Below, one piece after another: positions 11,403-22,640 of a DNA stretch of 64,000 nucleotides. The DNA lies in contig CM069872.1 in NCBI GenBank assembly GCA_036172665.1, positions 43,634,101 through 43,698,100 on the forward strand, given 5' to 3'. The first letter of the stretch is position 1, and each line of letters begins with the position of its first letter. Both the position numbers and the translations under genes were made by a program. The notes under the pieces were generated by a model. That model searched no databases. It was not told where the DNA came from and worked only from the letters and a program-made list of their open reading frames with translations. The stretch is from Prosopocoilus inquinatus (lineage: Eukaryota > Arthropoda > Insecta > Coleoptera > Lucanidae).

Positions 11403-12724
11403 TTACTTTAAATCTGTTGAAAAAATTAATGTTCTTAGTTTTTGCTTAGTATGCTCAAGAAAATTCAAATAGTATCAAAACGTTGAATTTTTCCATGCTG
11501 TTTGTATCAAGGTTTTAACAATAAGTGAAAGGGTGTGTCAATGATACAAGGATTTATTTTCACCCAAATGCGACCGCGGTTTCGTTTAATGAGACATTGC
11601 CAAGGAGGATAAGATGTTCTTAGAGCCCATGAAGACAATGAATCTTCCAGAAACCAAAGGTTTCTCCAAATTCCAAATTCTACGGTGACGTACACAGAGT
11701 TTTCGTTTTTCATTTTGCTCTAATTGACTTCACAGAGACAAAAAGAAAAAATTAAGGCATTTTGCGTTCAAGAATAATAAATGGTGAATTAGAACCAACC
11801 GAAGATGACCTTTTTGGCGTTCGCCTTTATATTTTCTCAGAGAAATTCATGATACTCAAGAAACAGCAATTTCAATGCCGTTTTGCGATTGAAATTGCTA
11901 TAGGTCTTCGTATTCTTAAATGCAAAAACATGGATTTGAACAAATGTACCAAAGTGTACAAATTATTTTCATTAAAACTTTAGGACCTTGCCATTTCAGT
12001 AAAAGAAATACTCAGAACCATAAAAAAGAATAAGGCCCCAGGTGAATTGTTTAACAGCAGAAATTATAAAAGCTGAAGGAGTGGATTTAGAAAATGAAAT
12101 ATGTGAGTTGGTGGAAGAAATATTGGAAACAGAAAGGATGCCAGTGAGCTGGCGAGAATCACTCATTTGTCTAACGTACAAAAAATAAGAAAATACAATA
12201 TGTTTTAATTACAGTAGCAGTGACTATCAAAAACAAACTAAAACAAGAAAGCGAGTCTATCTTGGAAGGGTATCAACGTGAATCCAAGAAAAATAGATCG
12301 ATTAAATATTCTAAATATTCTAGTTTAAACAGATCCAAGATAAAAGTTTAGAACAAAATCTGTCACTACACATAAACTTCGTGGATTTTAGCCAAGCACA
12401 TGACTCCGTAAATAGGGAAGAACTCCACAAGATAATGGAAGAACTACAAATTCCAAGCTGCATTATACAGAAAATAGAGTGCTGGTTGAGAGTACAGGCG
12501 AAGAAAGGAATAAGTAACAGAAGGGGATCCTCCGTCGACAAGTTTATTTAATTTGATACTAGAAAAGACAATCCGTGAGTCAGGGATAAAAACAAATGTA
12601 ACGAGATACCAATGAAACTGCCAATACCTGGTTTATGCAGATGATGTAGCAATGATTACAAGTCCAAAAGTAAACTTTAAAAAAGCCATAAGTAGAATTG
12701 GTCGTTGATCGTTTGCTGGTGCCG

Positions 12725-12932
12725 TATTGCATGCATTTATGTGCTGTTTTTCCAGAAACATTTATAAAAAAAAGGTTAAACAAAACTCTGAAAGTAGGGC
12801 TGATCGGGTTTAGGACGAAAAACCAATTTATAATCATTTCTGTCCTAAACCCAATCAACTCTACTTTCAAAATTTTGTTTAACCTTTTTCTTATAAATGT
12901 TTCTGGAAAAACAACACATAAATGCATGCATA
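12725..12932. mobile_element. foldback (hairpin) element inserted in the LINE
   Basis: Arms of about 95 bp run from tattgcatgcatttatgtgc to the loop near 12825-12840 and back to ataaatgcatgcata. They contain complementary words such as ttccagaaacatttataa / ttataaatgtttctggaa. It interrupts the LINE reverse transcriptase just after the YADD motif, so it is younger than that insertion. No protein-coding interior. Confidence 0.75.
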
Positions 12933-12995
12933 CTCAGGATATAATTTCATTAATTAAACACAATCTTTAAAATCACGATAACTGGTTTCAGTATC

Positions 12996-13220
12996 ATGGA
13001 TTTGCGAAGTATTAGGGAAAATTTTCCAGTAATCCATTATCAGAATATCAGAGAGATGGAATCCGTTGCCACTGCTCGGATGAAAAAAGGGGATGAATAT
13101 TACCAGGTGATGATCGATGAATGCGATAAATTGGGTAGAATATGCTGCATTGCATTTGACCTTTCAAACAATTATGCAAGCCAATGTGAAAGGATTTTAT
13201 TCAAAGAAGAAAAAAATTGA
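12996..13220 (+). other. unidentified coding-like segment, 74 codons
   Basis: An open frame from an ATG reads MDLRSIRENFPVIHYQ, later MKKGDEYYQVMIDECDKLGR and AFDLSNNYASQCE, with amino-acid composition unlike AT-rich noise. The sequence immediately 5' is ctggtttcag, a plausible splice acceptor. It lies inside the LINE carcass, between the hairpin and the 3' part of the LINE. It does not resemble the LINE segments on either side, so it could be a captured exon or retrocopy fragment, or a piece of a different element. I do not recognise the family. Confidence 0.35.
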
Positions 13221-14898
13221 AATAAATCTTGTCCGAATAGAAAAAATAATATTAGAGTTTACTTCAATGAAATATGTAGATAAAGTCCTAGGAAACTCGA
13301 AGAGATGAAAGTGTCGAGTAGTAATGAAGAACGAGCAAAATAAGTTAATGTATTAAAATGTAAATTTTCATAAATAAAGAGTTAAGCATTACAAAGAAAA
13401 AGGAAGAATAAGAGGATTTGAAATAAATGAGCAAGAAACAGAATAAGTGGAGATTACAAAGAAGAACAACAAAAGTTTAGAAATAATAAACAACTTAGGT
13501 AAAAAATACCCGTTTCAAAAAGCGGATAATTTAATTATCTTTGCGTAACAATAAAATGGACAAGAAGGGACAGAGATACAAGAAAGAGTAACAAAAGGAC
13601 AGAGAAATTTGAATTCTGAATGAATTCAATATTGAAATCAAAAAATGTATTAAGAAAAATAAAAGGAAGAATGTAAATCACAATCGTGACACTTATGGTG
13701 AAATACGGATGCGAAACGTGCAAGAGAAAAAGATACATTAGAGAAATGGGAAGGAAAAGTTTTGAGAAGAATATACGGAAGGTAGAAAGAAGAAGGACTG
13801 TGGAGAAGAACAAATTATGAATTAAAATGACTGTACACGAAACGAACATGATAAAAGGATCTAAGGATAAAAGAAGAAATACTGGCAAAGTAAACCCAAT
13901 TGGAAGAAAAGGCAAAGGCAGACTCCGTACTACATGGATTCAAACCGTAAAACAAGACCTGTAGTTGTCTGGGAGAAGCTAACATGAGACAAAAAGAAGA
14001 AAAGAAGTATGTAACCAAGTCATGGGCCACTAGGATCTCTCGAGCTATATGGAAGGATGGACAAGGAAAGACAGTTCATCAAAACTTTAGGGCCTTGACG
14101 TTTCAAACTTCGAAAGCCCTATCTGAGTTCCACCTGCGTCTCGTCTCTAAGATGAGACCTTCGAGCTTTTGAAGATATCTTTGCTTGCCCATCGTTTAAA
14201 ATCAGCTAAGTTTTTTGGAAAACTTCAGATATGAAAGGAAAAATTAAATTCGACGACTTTTCACGATTGAAATTGTTTCGGTTGCCCTTCAAATTCTTAA
14301 ATGTCCCGTCAAGATTCTATTTCCTTAGACTGACAGAACAAAAATGAACAAGAAAAACATGGATTTGAATGGCTCTATGAAAGGATACCAAATTTTGGAA
14401 GCAACCTAGTAAGAGGATATTTATGATTTGTACAGTAAAAAAACCTCACACCACACAGAAGAATAAGACACTAAGTTTCTGTCTATAAGTCTGTTTCAGT
14501 CTTTCAAATTAAAGATGTAATCAAAAATTCTTACGTATTACAATTTTTAGGCAGTCGAGAATATAAAAAAATAGAGTGAAAATTGTTAATGTTATCAAGG
14601 AAAAGTAAAGAATTATTGATCAGTATTATTAGCAGAGACTAGGAACGAAACATAAAGTCGCAACAGGATTTCCTCGCCGCCATAACTTTAAAAGAGGTAT
14701 GAAGATTCATAGCCTTATTAACATCGACGAAGCTCTTAACATGTTATAAAGTGCCGTTTTCACTGAACATCTGATGAATTCTTGAATTCTTGATTCTTGA
14801 AACAGCAGCTTTCGCTCCTTCCTCTTTGCAATCGTACGTCAAAATAATGCTATTCTTTCACGAATGAATTTCAACGTATCATCAAATTGAAAAATTAA

Positions 14899-15078
14899 TA
14901 AGTACAAAGTTTATTTAATCTCAAACCGGATAGAAAAATGAAGGGAAACACACTCAACGTTTCGCTATAGATTTATAGCTTCGTCACTCCTGACGAAGCT
15001 ATAAATCTATAGCGAAACATTGAGTGTGTTTCCCTTCATTTTTCTGTCCGGTTTGAGATTAAATAAACTTTGTACTTA
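14899..15078. mobile_element. near-perfect palindrome, 88-bp arms, 4-base loop
   Basis: The left arm starts taagtacaaagtttatttaa and the right arm is its reverse complement ending ttaaataaactttgtactta. The loop is ctcc at 14987-14990. I count only two mismatches in the arms (atagaaaaa/tctgtcc and caacgttt/aacattg). No coding content. The structure is that of a foldback element or a recent inverted duplication, and the near-perfect pairing implies youth or gene conversion between arms. Confidence 0.9.
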
Positions 15079-15621
15079 CTATTTTCATCGGACAAGAACA
15101 AACTTCAATTATGAAAAATTAATGTTTATTGCAATCAAAGCTGACCTGTGACAAAGTTATTAAATTATTTTTATAATATTTATTTTTCGTGAGGAAAGAG
15201 CATTGAGTAAATACGTATTTCATTCAAAACAATTAACGCGCTCGCTCATTAATTGTGTTTCAACGAGAGGCCAACAGCTTTGGTACATCAACTTTTGGAC
15301 CAGAACTTTTCGGGAATGCATTTTGCCAAATCCTGTGCGGATAGTTTAAAAAGGGAAATTTGTAAATCAATTAAATGCTTCATTTAAAACCATAGCCACT
15401 TTTAGAGGCAGCAAAATGATGCGACGCGACGTGCTGCCGTGTGAGAATTGAGCCTAATTCTGATATATTTTTAATGAAATGAAGTGGAAATACAGAAGCA
15501 AATATTTGAATTTGAATTAAGTAGTATTAATAGGTGGCTGTGTTAAGAAAGCTTTGAATCTTTTTTTACAGCTGCTTCTTAGTTTAACGATTTATTTTTG
15601 TACTTGACGTTTGTACCGTTA

Positions 15622-16461
15622 GGCTGCTCACACATTCATGAAGCAAAAACGCTTTAAAGCAAAACGTTTTGCTGCAATGCAAAACATTTCGGTTAGTCAC
15701 ACACTGATGAAGCAAAATGTTTTCAGGCAAAACGCTTTCGGGCAAAACATTTTCACGCAAAACGTTTTACTGCATAATAAAGCAATCGAAGAGATAAAAA
15801 AATGTTCCGTATGAATCATTTACCTCTTTTTGGTGATTAAACTAAATCGTACAGATAAATCTTACGATTTTTAGAAAATGTGATATCTTTGCTCGCTGCC
15901 ATAATTAATTTCTTTTTTTTATTAAACTCGCTATTATAATTGGTTGTTACAATGACTTCGGACGATGAGTTTGTGGCAGTTTTTGCAAATGTGTGCAAAA
16001 GAAGAAATGAGTAATAAAAGAAAACGCTATTTTATGTAACCTGTAAATGAAGAAAGGGTTAAAGAAATACTCTGAAAATCTATGGAACCTGTATTACGCT
16101 TTGTCCGTTGCATTTTTTTTTCTTTTCTTCTCTTGTTTCATCGAAAGAAGATATACACGCGTCTCTCTCTGCTAAATAAAAGCGAAATAGTTTTGGACGA
16201 AAAAACGTCTACTTCAGCAAAAATAATTTTTTTTGGTTGCGTAATATTTAGTTTCACGTTAAAGACATATTCACGGATCGAAACGCTTTAAGTAAAAACG
16301 TTTTGACTGCAATTGTTTTAGCGTGCTTTAAACTGCTTTATGTTTTGCTCTACCAGTGTGTGCTTGGTCCTATTTAAAGCATTGAAAAAGCACTTTCTAA
16401 CAAGATTAGTCAAAAACGTTTTGCTTTAAAGCGTTTTTGCTTCATGAATGTGTGGGCAGCC
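15622..16461 (+). mobile_element. PIF/Harbinger-derived non-autonomous element with TTA target duplication
   Basis: Terminal inverted repeats of about 50 bp begin ggctgctcacacattcatga on the left and, reverse-complemented, ggctgcccacacattcatga on the right. The element is flanked by TTA at 15619-15621 and 16462-16464, the TWA duplication typical of PIF/Harbinger. Sub-terminal copies of gcaaaacgtttt are frequent near both ends. Inside, near 16018-16080, the frame reads KRKRYFM, stop, PVNEERVKEIL, close to the 'RRRYWVHPINEER' start of Harbinger transposases. It is 840 bp long and encodes no complete protein. Confidence 0.8.
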
Positions 16462-16558
16462 TTATGGGCAGAAAATTTCGGGCACAGTTGTCGCCTTATT
16501 TTGACGCAAACCAACCTTTTTGAAGTTTATTTTCTCTCGATATTTCAATAAAGTTGGA

Positions 16559-17704
16559 ATTACAGCCTGTAATCAAATAAGTTTCACATATTAAAACTGT
16601 AAGTTCTTTATCACTTAAGAAAGTGATTTCAGCAAATATGAATTTTATTGGTGAAAAATTAAAGAAATTAAAAACCCCCCAGAGCCCGGAAACTTTTTGT
16701 TTGAAAACCTCTGACTGGCCGTGTATCAGTTTCTACAAGCGCATCATAAAACGTCGTAAAACAATAAAGCGTCATCGAACTGAAGGGCACTGGGTTAAAA
16801 TCATCGCTTATGTAATTCCATAACGAAAAGTAATTATAAATATCCATCGCGTTGATTATTAAATTAATCAATTTTTCTCAATTTTCACGTAATTGCTTTA
16901 ATTTTCTGCTCACAAAAATGTAAAAATAAATAAAAATTAGAAATTCCATTTTCTATAATTATTTCACTAATTCATACGTATTATCGTGTACTTTATTTGC
17001 TGGTCGTCAATAAACTGCATTGTTATTTCTTTATTGCGCAAAACGTTTAAGAATGTCTTTTCTTTCTGCATTTCGGAAAATCATTATTGAATGCAGTTAT
17101 CGCTTTTATTATTTTGTGGAACCAAAACAATAAAGCGTCATCGAACTCGAACTACGAAGAAACGTATTCGTTGGTGGAAATAATTAACAAAGCGACAATC
17201 AATCAAAGCGACTAATATTTTTTTAAAACCATTTTAATAAGCGAAATTAGCACTGTAAATCATGTGTACTATTGGTTTACAAAGACCAGGATATCAAGAT
17301 CTAATTATTGTCGATTATCTAATGAAACAGATTTAATTCTGATCAATGCAAGCAGATTTAAATTGTTCTTCTTTAATAGTATTGCACACAAGGGCTACGA
17401 CCCAGAGGTTGTCGAATTGAACTGTCGTCTTTAATGGCTCGGTGATTCTATTTTATTGTGTTCCTATAAAGCTTTTAAAATGCGATCAAGCAATTGACCT
17501 TGAATTTTGCTGGAATTTTGTTTTATAACGTTGTTTTTGTGCACGGCCGACCCAAAGTTCTCAAACAAAAGCGTCAATACTCCTCCACTAGGTCACTTTT
17601 TTATTTTTGAGCTAGACTTTTGGTAGTTGCAGCATTAATTCTCTTACATGATGAGTAACTTACGGTATTAATATGTGAAACTAATTTGATTACACCCTGT
17701 ATAA
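16559..17704. mobile_element. inverted-repeat element, about 1.15 kb, unclassified
   Basis: The left end has cctgtaatcaaataagtttc acatatta and then tgtaagtt. The right end contains aacttacggtattaatatgt gaaactaatttgat and ends acaccctgta, its reverse complement with several mismatches. Internally, a 24-bp word starting aaaacaataaagcgtcatcg occurs twice (16758 and 17124). No transposase frame is recognised. Confidence 0.6.
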
Positions 17705-19713
17705 TTGGAATTATAATTATTATTATCCAGAGAGATTGACGAAAAATATCACTGTGTAGCATGTGATTAGATTAATATGTTTGTTCTCACTCTCGAAGAG
17801 GCAGGTGTAAATATTGCTAATAAAGCTAAAAGTTGTTGCCAAAGACTGGTTCACAATGTTAAATTCGTGGCGTTCGAAATTTTCTGTTCGCAACTATACC
17901 TCTTTACCGTAACACTGTCGTAGATAAGAACGAGAAGCCAGAAGCCAATTTTTTATTTTGCCTTGCTCACTTGACTCGGATTTTAATGCGAATTCATTTG
18001 CTAAAAGTATATCCATAAATTACGCACTCTCCGAAAAAAATACGGGATGATTTTTCTTAAGAGGGAAAGAATTTTTTTTATTAAATAACGCGTTAGTGCC
18101 GCGAAAATAAATTTCCTCGCCTAAGTCACAATTACGTCGCATTTTTAAAAAGAAAATTTATCGCGCACTAAAAGTTTTACGGCGTTTATCTGGATCGGCA
18201 GTATAAATCTTTGATATTTTACTACGAGATTTATTACATCCTTTGCTTTATAACAATTTCGACCCGTATAAATCTCACTTAACGGCAATTTACCGAAAAC
18301 CGATTCAGTATATTTTCCGTTGCTTCTTTCCATCCCGAAACATCCCATTCCGAGTGCATCTATTTATTTAATTACTTCAAGCTTCGTAGGCTTTTCTGTT
18401 GCTGATTGTTTTGCATATGCACCGTGATGTGGGGGGATGATTTAATATACTTGTCGACAGAAAGCTCGGATTTATGGCGGGCCGCAGTCGAGTTATGGAT
18501 ATGATTCGAATCGAAGCAAAAAGAATAAAAGCTTCCGGAGCAAATGCGCGTCGTTTATATTCTTTTCGGCGACACTTATGTAATTTTCCCCTGTTTTTGC
18601 TTTAAGAAATGCGAAATTAAATCAGAGGGATCGATCGGTTGGGAAGCTCGGCAATGCGATTTCCGTTTGCTTTCGGTGTTTATTTACTGCTTTCACGTCT
18701 TAAATTCCCCGTGCGTCGTATTGGCTTCCAATATACGGCCCCTTTAGCTTTGCTGTGCTTTCTTGTCTAGAAATAATCCTCACAGCCGCTTATTTAAACT
18801 TAATAAGCGCATTACATACTCTCATTGTCAGTATTAAACCATCTTCACTTTAAGTCACAGCCAATCTTATTCGTCTTATACTTATAAAAAATGAAATTTG
18901 CATGAAAATTGACGTTATTAAAGAGTTCGGTTAAAAAAGGTAGTATAGCAGTTACTACATGGATTATAAGAAAAACGTAATTTCTGAAAATTATGAAAAA
19001 GTGACTTATCACGTTTTGCGTGAACGCTCTTCAAACAGTACTAAAATGTTTGTTCAGCAAAATTTGATTTAATTTAATTAATGGCCTATATCATCATAAG
19101 TAATGCTTTTAGCTACATAATATCCTTAACAAAAAATAAAGCCTTTGAAAAAAATAATCTGTTTCGGTAAAAAAATTCAGGGTGTTCCGTTTGAAGATTC
19201 AAAGAAAAAAGTCGTTGAAAATCATTAAATTTGTTCGCCTAGGAAAAACATCCTGTGTAGAATATTCAGACTCTGTGTTCACGGTGACGTTAAGACACTT
19301 TTGTACTACACGACTGCCAAATGTAATTTCCCAGAAGTAATATTACAGTTATTGATCATTGACGTTGTAAAGCAATACCTCGAAAATTTATAGATTTTCG
19401 TATGTAAGTTGTTAACTCTCAAGGTCAAAAGTCAAATTTCTTTGGTTTATTAGAAACCTTATTTTATGCGGAGTTCAAAAATAAAAAAGATATACAGCCT
19501 GTTCCATTAAAAACAAATACAACGGTAGAGTCACTCATTATTTATGGAACGCCCTTTATCGTTGAGAATAATTTTATAATACGAACTTTTTAAGGCCGTA
19601 TAACTTTTCTATGAAGCTTTTTTGCATTCTACGTGCGGCAAAGGTGATAATTAACTTTGTCACACTAATGTTCCATCCTGTATATTCGTCGTGAGATTTA
19701 CACGAGACCTACA
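17705..19713. other. intronic stretch with no gene
   Basis: AT-rich with a slightly more GC-rich part at 18100-18760. Fragments of the common insect motif cagggtgttcc occur at 19181, and related tacagcctgttccat / gttccatcctgtat words at 19497-19682 may be the ends of a short element. Nothing firm. Confidence 0.35.
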
Positions 19714-21095
19714 AATCGTTTACAAATAGAAGTCCTCTTAGGTCTGCTGCTTTTGGTTGGTGTTAGAAAAGCTAACCATTTGAACTTAGAAGACTTGTTC
19801 AAGATTAATGGTGCTGCTTTAGAGATTTTTCGAACAACAATGGCCCGTATTCTGATCTCGTCTTTAATTTAGCAACGCCGCGATTAAATTTTCTCTCACT
19901 CTCTTACTCATTAAATTCGCATAAAGCTATACCGTATATGTTTATTTTAATCACAGCTTTAGTTGGAGACGACTTTAATCATGAGATGAGAATGCGGGTC
20001 AATGTGGTTACAACGTTTTCGCATACTACTACGGTACCTCTGCTTCGACGTTAAGTATGCAAATTAGGGAGGCCAGACGTAAATTAGACAAACTTGCACC
20101 AATCAGGGAATTGTTCGATAAGTTTGTAACGAATTGTAAAAGAAACTACAGCTTAACTTAATAGGTAAAAGTTGATGAAATACTCGAGGCTTTTCGTGGT
20201 CGCTGTGGCTTTCGTCAGTGTATGCCACAAAAATAAATAAGTACGGAATCAAAATTTTTGCCTCATTCGACGCAAAAATGTTTTAAATATCTAACTTCGT
20301 GGTCTATATTGGAAATCAACCTAATGGACCTTTTTCCCAGAGCAACAGTGCGACCAATCCATGGTTCCAATTGAAACATCACAACAGGTAGATGGTTTAC
20401 TAGTATTGATTTCGCGAAAAATCTACTAAGCCATAGATTGATAACGATAGGAACAATACGATCCAGCAAAAGAGAGCTTCCGCGGGAAATTGTGCAGCGA
20501 AACAATCGACCAATCGGCGCTAGTATGTTTGGATTTAGACAAAATTATACCCTTGCATCTCACATATCAAAGAAAAATAAAAATGTCCTTTTAATTTTCG
20601 ACTTGTCATAATGACAATAAAATTGATCCAAAAACCGGCAAACCAGAAGTAATAGTAGACTATAATCAAATCAAGTCGGAAGTAGATACAGTAGACCAAC
20701 ATTGTGCGAACTATAACTATTATGCAAGGGTTACAAGAAGATGGCCTAAATCTACAGCTTACTAAATATATCGGGTATAAATTCACAAGTAATATATTTT
20801 GCCAATACAAATGGAAATGTTCTGCGGCGAAATTTTCTTGAAAATTTAGCATTCGGCTTGATAGATGGCCATCTGAGAATGCGTACTAATTTCAACTACT
20901 TATCGAAATCGCTACGTCAGAGAATATCTGGAGATATGTGAAATTGAATCACCAGAAGAACCAAATGAGGAGAGAAGAAAAATGCTGGGAAGGTGCGTCC
21001 TTTGTGCTTCGACAAAAAAACAGAAAGGCAAAATATAATTGCAAAACATGTAAAAAGTTTTTATGTTTAGTACACGTATTTGAGGTGATTGGTAT
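19714..21095 (+). pseudogene. piggyBac-family transposase pseudogene
   Basis: Reading across frameshifts gives the piggyBac order of motifs. These are EVLLGLLLLVGVRKANHLNL (19720-19780), KLDKLAPIRELFDKFVTNC (20085-20140), VDEILEAFRGRCGFRQ (about 20170-20220), KYGIKIFASFDAKM (20240-20280), WFTSIDFAKNLL (20388-20425), GTIRSSKRELPREI, SMFGFRQNYTLASHI (20523-20565), VDTVDQHC (about 20680) and TRRWP. The C-terminal cysteine-rich zinc module reads CVLCAS...CKTCKKFLCLVH. The Asp before WFTS, normally part of the catalytic triad (DNWFTS), appears as Gly-Arg. A block at about 19868-20025 interrupts the gene. Ends with TTAA flanks were not located. Confidence 0.85.
19868..20025 (+). repeat. insertion inside the piggyBac pseudogene, shared with 10105-10215
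   Basis: Transposase similarity stops after ARILISSLI and resumes at RFRILLRYLCFD. The intervening block carries the words ttaattttaatcacagcttt-like, gacgactttaatcatgagat and gagaatgcg, which recur near 10140-10200. It is therefore a later insertion of a dispersed repeat. Confidence 0.5.
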
Positions 21096-21141
21096 AATAA
21101 TTCTGCAGTTTAACTTGAAGGTTTCAGCGGCCGTCGTCTAT

Positions 21142-21965
21142 GGTTGAATTCTTGGCTTCCGGTTGGAATCGCGTGTCTCGGATTTCTTCTACTGCCGACG
21201 TTTCGTTCTCAATTGCAGAAGAACTTCCTTAGGGCTGCTGCTGGTGGTCTTGCTGCTACTTCTTGTCTCAACGACTTACAAGAAGCAAGACCACTAGCAG
21301 CAGCAGCAGTCCGGAGGAAGTTCTTCTCGGATTTCTTCTACTACCGACGCGATGTGAAGAATCGCGTGTCTCGGATTTCTTCTGCTGCCGACGTTCCGTT
21401 CTCAATTGCAGAAGAACTTCCTCAGGGCTGCTGCTGGTAGTCTTGCTGCTACTTCTTGTCTCAACGACTTACAAGAAGCAAGACCACTAGCAGCAGCACC
21501 ACCACCACCAGCAGCAGCAGCTGCCCTGAGGAAGCTCTTCTGCAATGGAGCACGACACGTCGCGTCGGTAGTACAAGAAATTCGAGAAGAACTTCCTCAG
21601 GGCTGCTGCTGCTGGCGCTGGTGGTAGTGCTGCTTGTAGTCTTGCATCTTGCAAGTCGGTGAGACACGAAGCAGCAGCAAGACCACCAGCAGCAGCAGCC
21701 CTGAGGAAGTTCTTCTCGAATTTCTTCTACTACCGATGCGATGTGTCGTGTTCCATTGCAGAAGAACTCCCTCAGAGCTGCTGCTGGTTTTGCCGCTGCT
21801 TCGTGTCTCAACGACTTACAAGAAGAAAGACCACTAGCAGCAACACCACCACCACCAACAGCAGCAGCCCTGAGGAAGTTCTTCTCCAATGGAGCACGAC
21901 ACGTCGCATCGGCAGTAGAAGAAATCCGAGACACGCAGTTCCAACCGGAAGCTAAGAATTCAACC
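21142..21965. mobile_element. 824-bp compound foldback rich in CAG/GCA
   Basis: The ends ggttgaattcttggcttccg and cggaagctaagaattcaacc are reverse complements and continue inwards through cgtgtctcggatttcttcta. Internally the same modules recur in both orientations. They are gaagaacttcctcagggctg, gctgctgctgg, tcaacgacttacaagaagca and cgacacgtcgc(g/a)tcgg. The result is a nest of hairpins. Open frames of up to 157 codons on both strands are translations of these repeats (Ala/Ser/Leu-rich) and are not genes. It lies just 3' of the piggyBac pseudogene. Confidence 0.8.
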
Positions 21966-22384
21966 TTGATACGTCAGTATTTGTATTGTTTGGAATTATT
22001 CTATCACATTCTCCTACCAAAAGAAAACTTCTGAGGTAAAAAAAAACTATATTTGACATGTTAGAATAATTGCAAGAAGCAGAAACAAACAGACCCAAGA
22101 CCTCAATTATAAAAGATAGCAGGCTGCTAGGATACTAGCTGGGCTGTTGTACTACTAAGGGTTGACAATTAAAGCGTTAATAGCAACCTGATAGTTACCA
22201 CAATTTTTATAAATAAGGCATCCGTTAGTAATACTTTTCATCAAATACTTTTATTTTATTTGAATTTAAGTGCTGTTGGATAATGTTTGCTTTTCATTTG
22301 TTGGCCTAATAATTTTTGCTCATATCACACAATATTTGAAATACAAAATAAATTAAAATAAAAAAAAAATATTGGAAAGAAACG

Positions 22385-22410
22385 GCGTCGGTCTAGTAGA
22401 CCGACGTCAC
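22385..22410. other. small perfect hairpin
   Basis: The word gtcggtctagtagaccgac at 22388-22406 is self-complementary. Context gives no U-tract or gene end, so its role is unknown. Confidence 0.5.
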
Positions 22411-22551
22411 CATTGATATATAATTGAGCTCGTCACAAATCGTCGAGATCGTTATCTGCAATACATGAAAGAGAAATTCAAACTAGAAGTCTCTAAACTT
22501 TTCAAATAAGAGGGTACCTGAATCATCCTGTATAATGATGCGGTCGGTGAA

Positions 22552-22640
22552 CATTCAGTGGTCGGGAAAGTTCGGCACACTACCAAGCAGACACGAATGC
22601 AAATAGAATGCCCGATGTATCACGACCGCTGAACGTTCAC
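22552..22640. repeat. short inverted repeat
   Basis: Left gtgaacattcagtggtcg and right cgaccgctgaacgttcac are reverse complements with two mismatches, about 50 bp apart. Candidate MITE fragment. Confidence 0.5.

Larger units (their letters stand above)
11991..14080 (+). pseudogene. 5'-truncated LINE, degraded reverse transcriptase ORF
   Basis: Translating across frameshifts gives the reverse transcriptase order of a non-LTR retrotransposon. There is IKKNKAPG near 12025, AEIIKAEGV and a W-containing motif, then NFVDFSQAHDSVNREELHKI near 12365-12425, and LVYADDVAMI near 12630-12660. After an inserted hairpin come LKSKNVLRKIKG and VKYGCETC near 13650-13720, WEGKVLRRIYG near 13745, and GKGRLRTTWIQTVKQDL near 13905-13960. 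The word aaaactttaggaccttg (11974-11990) and its near-identical aaaactttagggccttg (14081-14097) flank it, as expected of a target-site duplication for a 5'-truncated copy. It is inactive, with many stops. It lies in sense orientation within the alkaline phosphatase intron. Confidence 0.75.

Noticed and set aside
12698..12970. Overlapping 90- and 115-codon frames on opposite strands
   Set aside because: They are the two strands of a palindrome and encode near-identical peptides for that reason.
21142..21965. Several 60-157-codon frames on both strands
   Set aside because: They are translations of CAG/GCA modules in a foldback; they overlap on both strands and are not conserved as frames.
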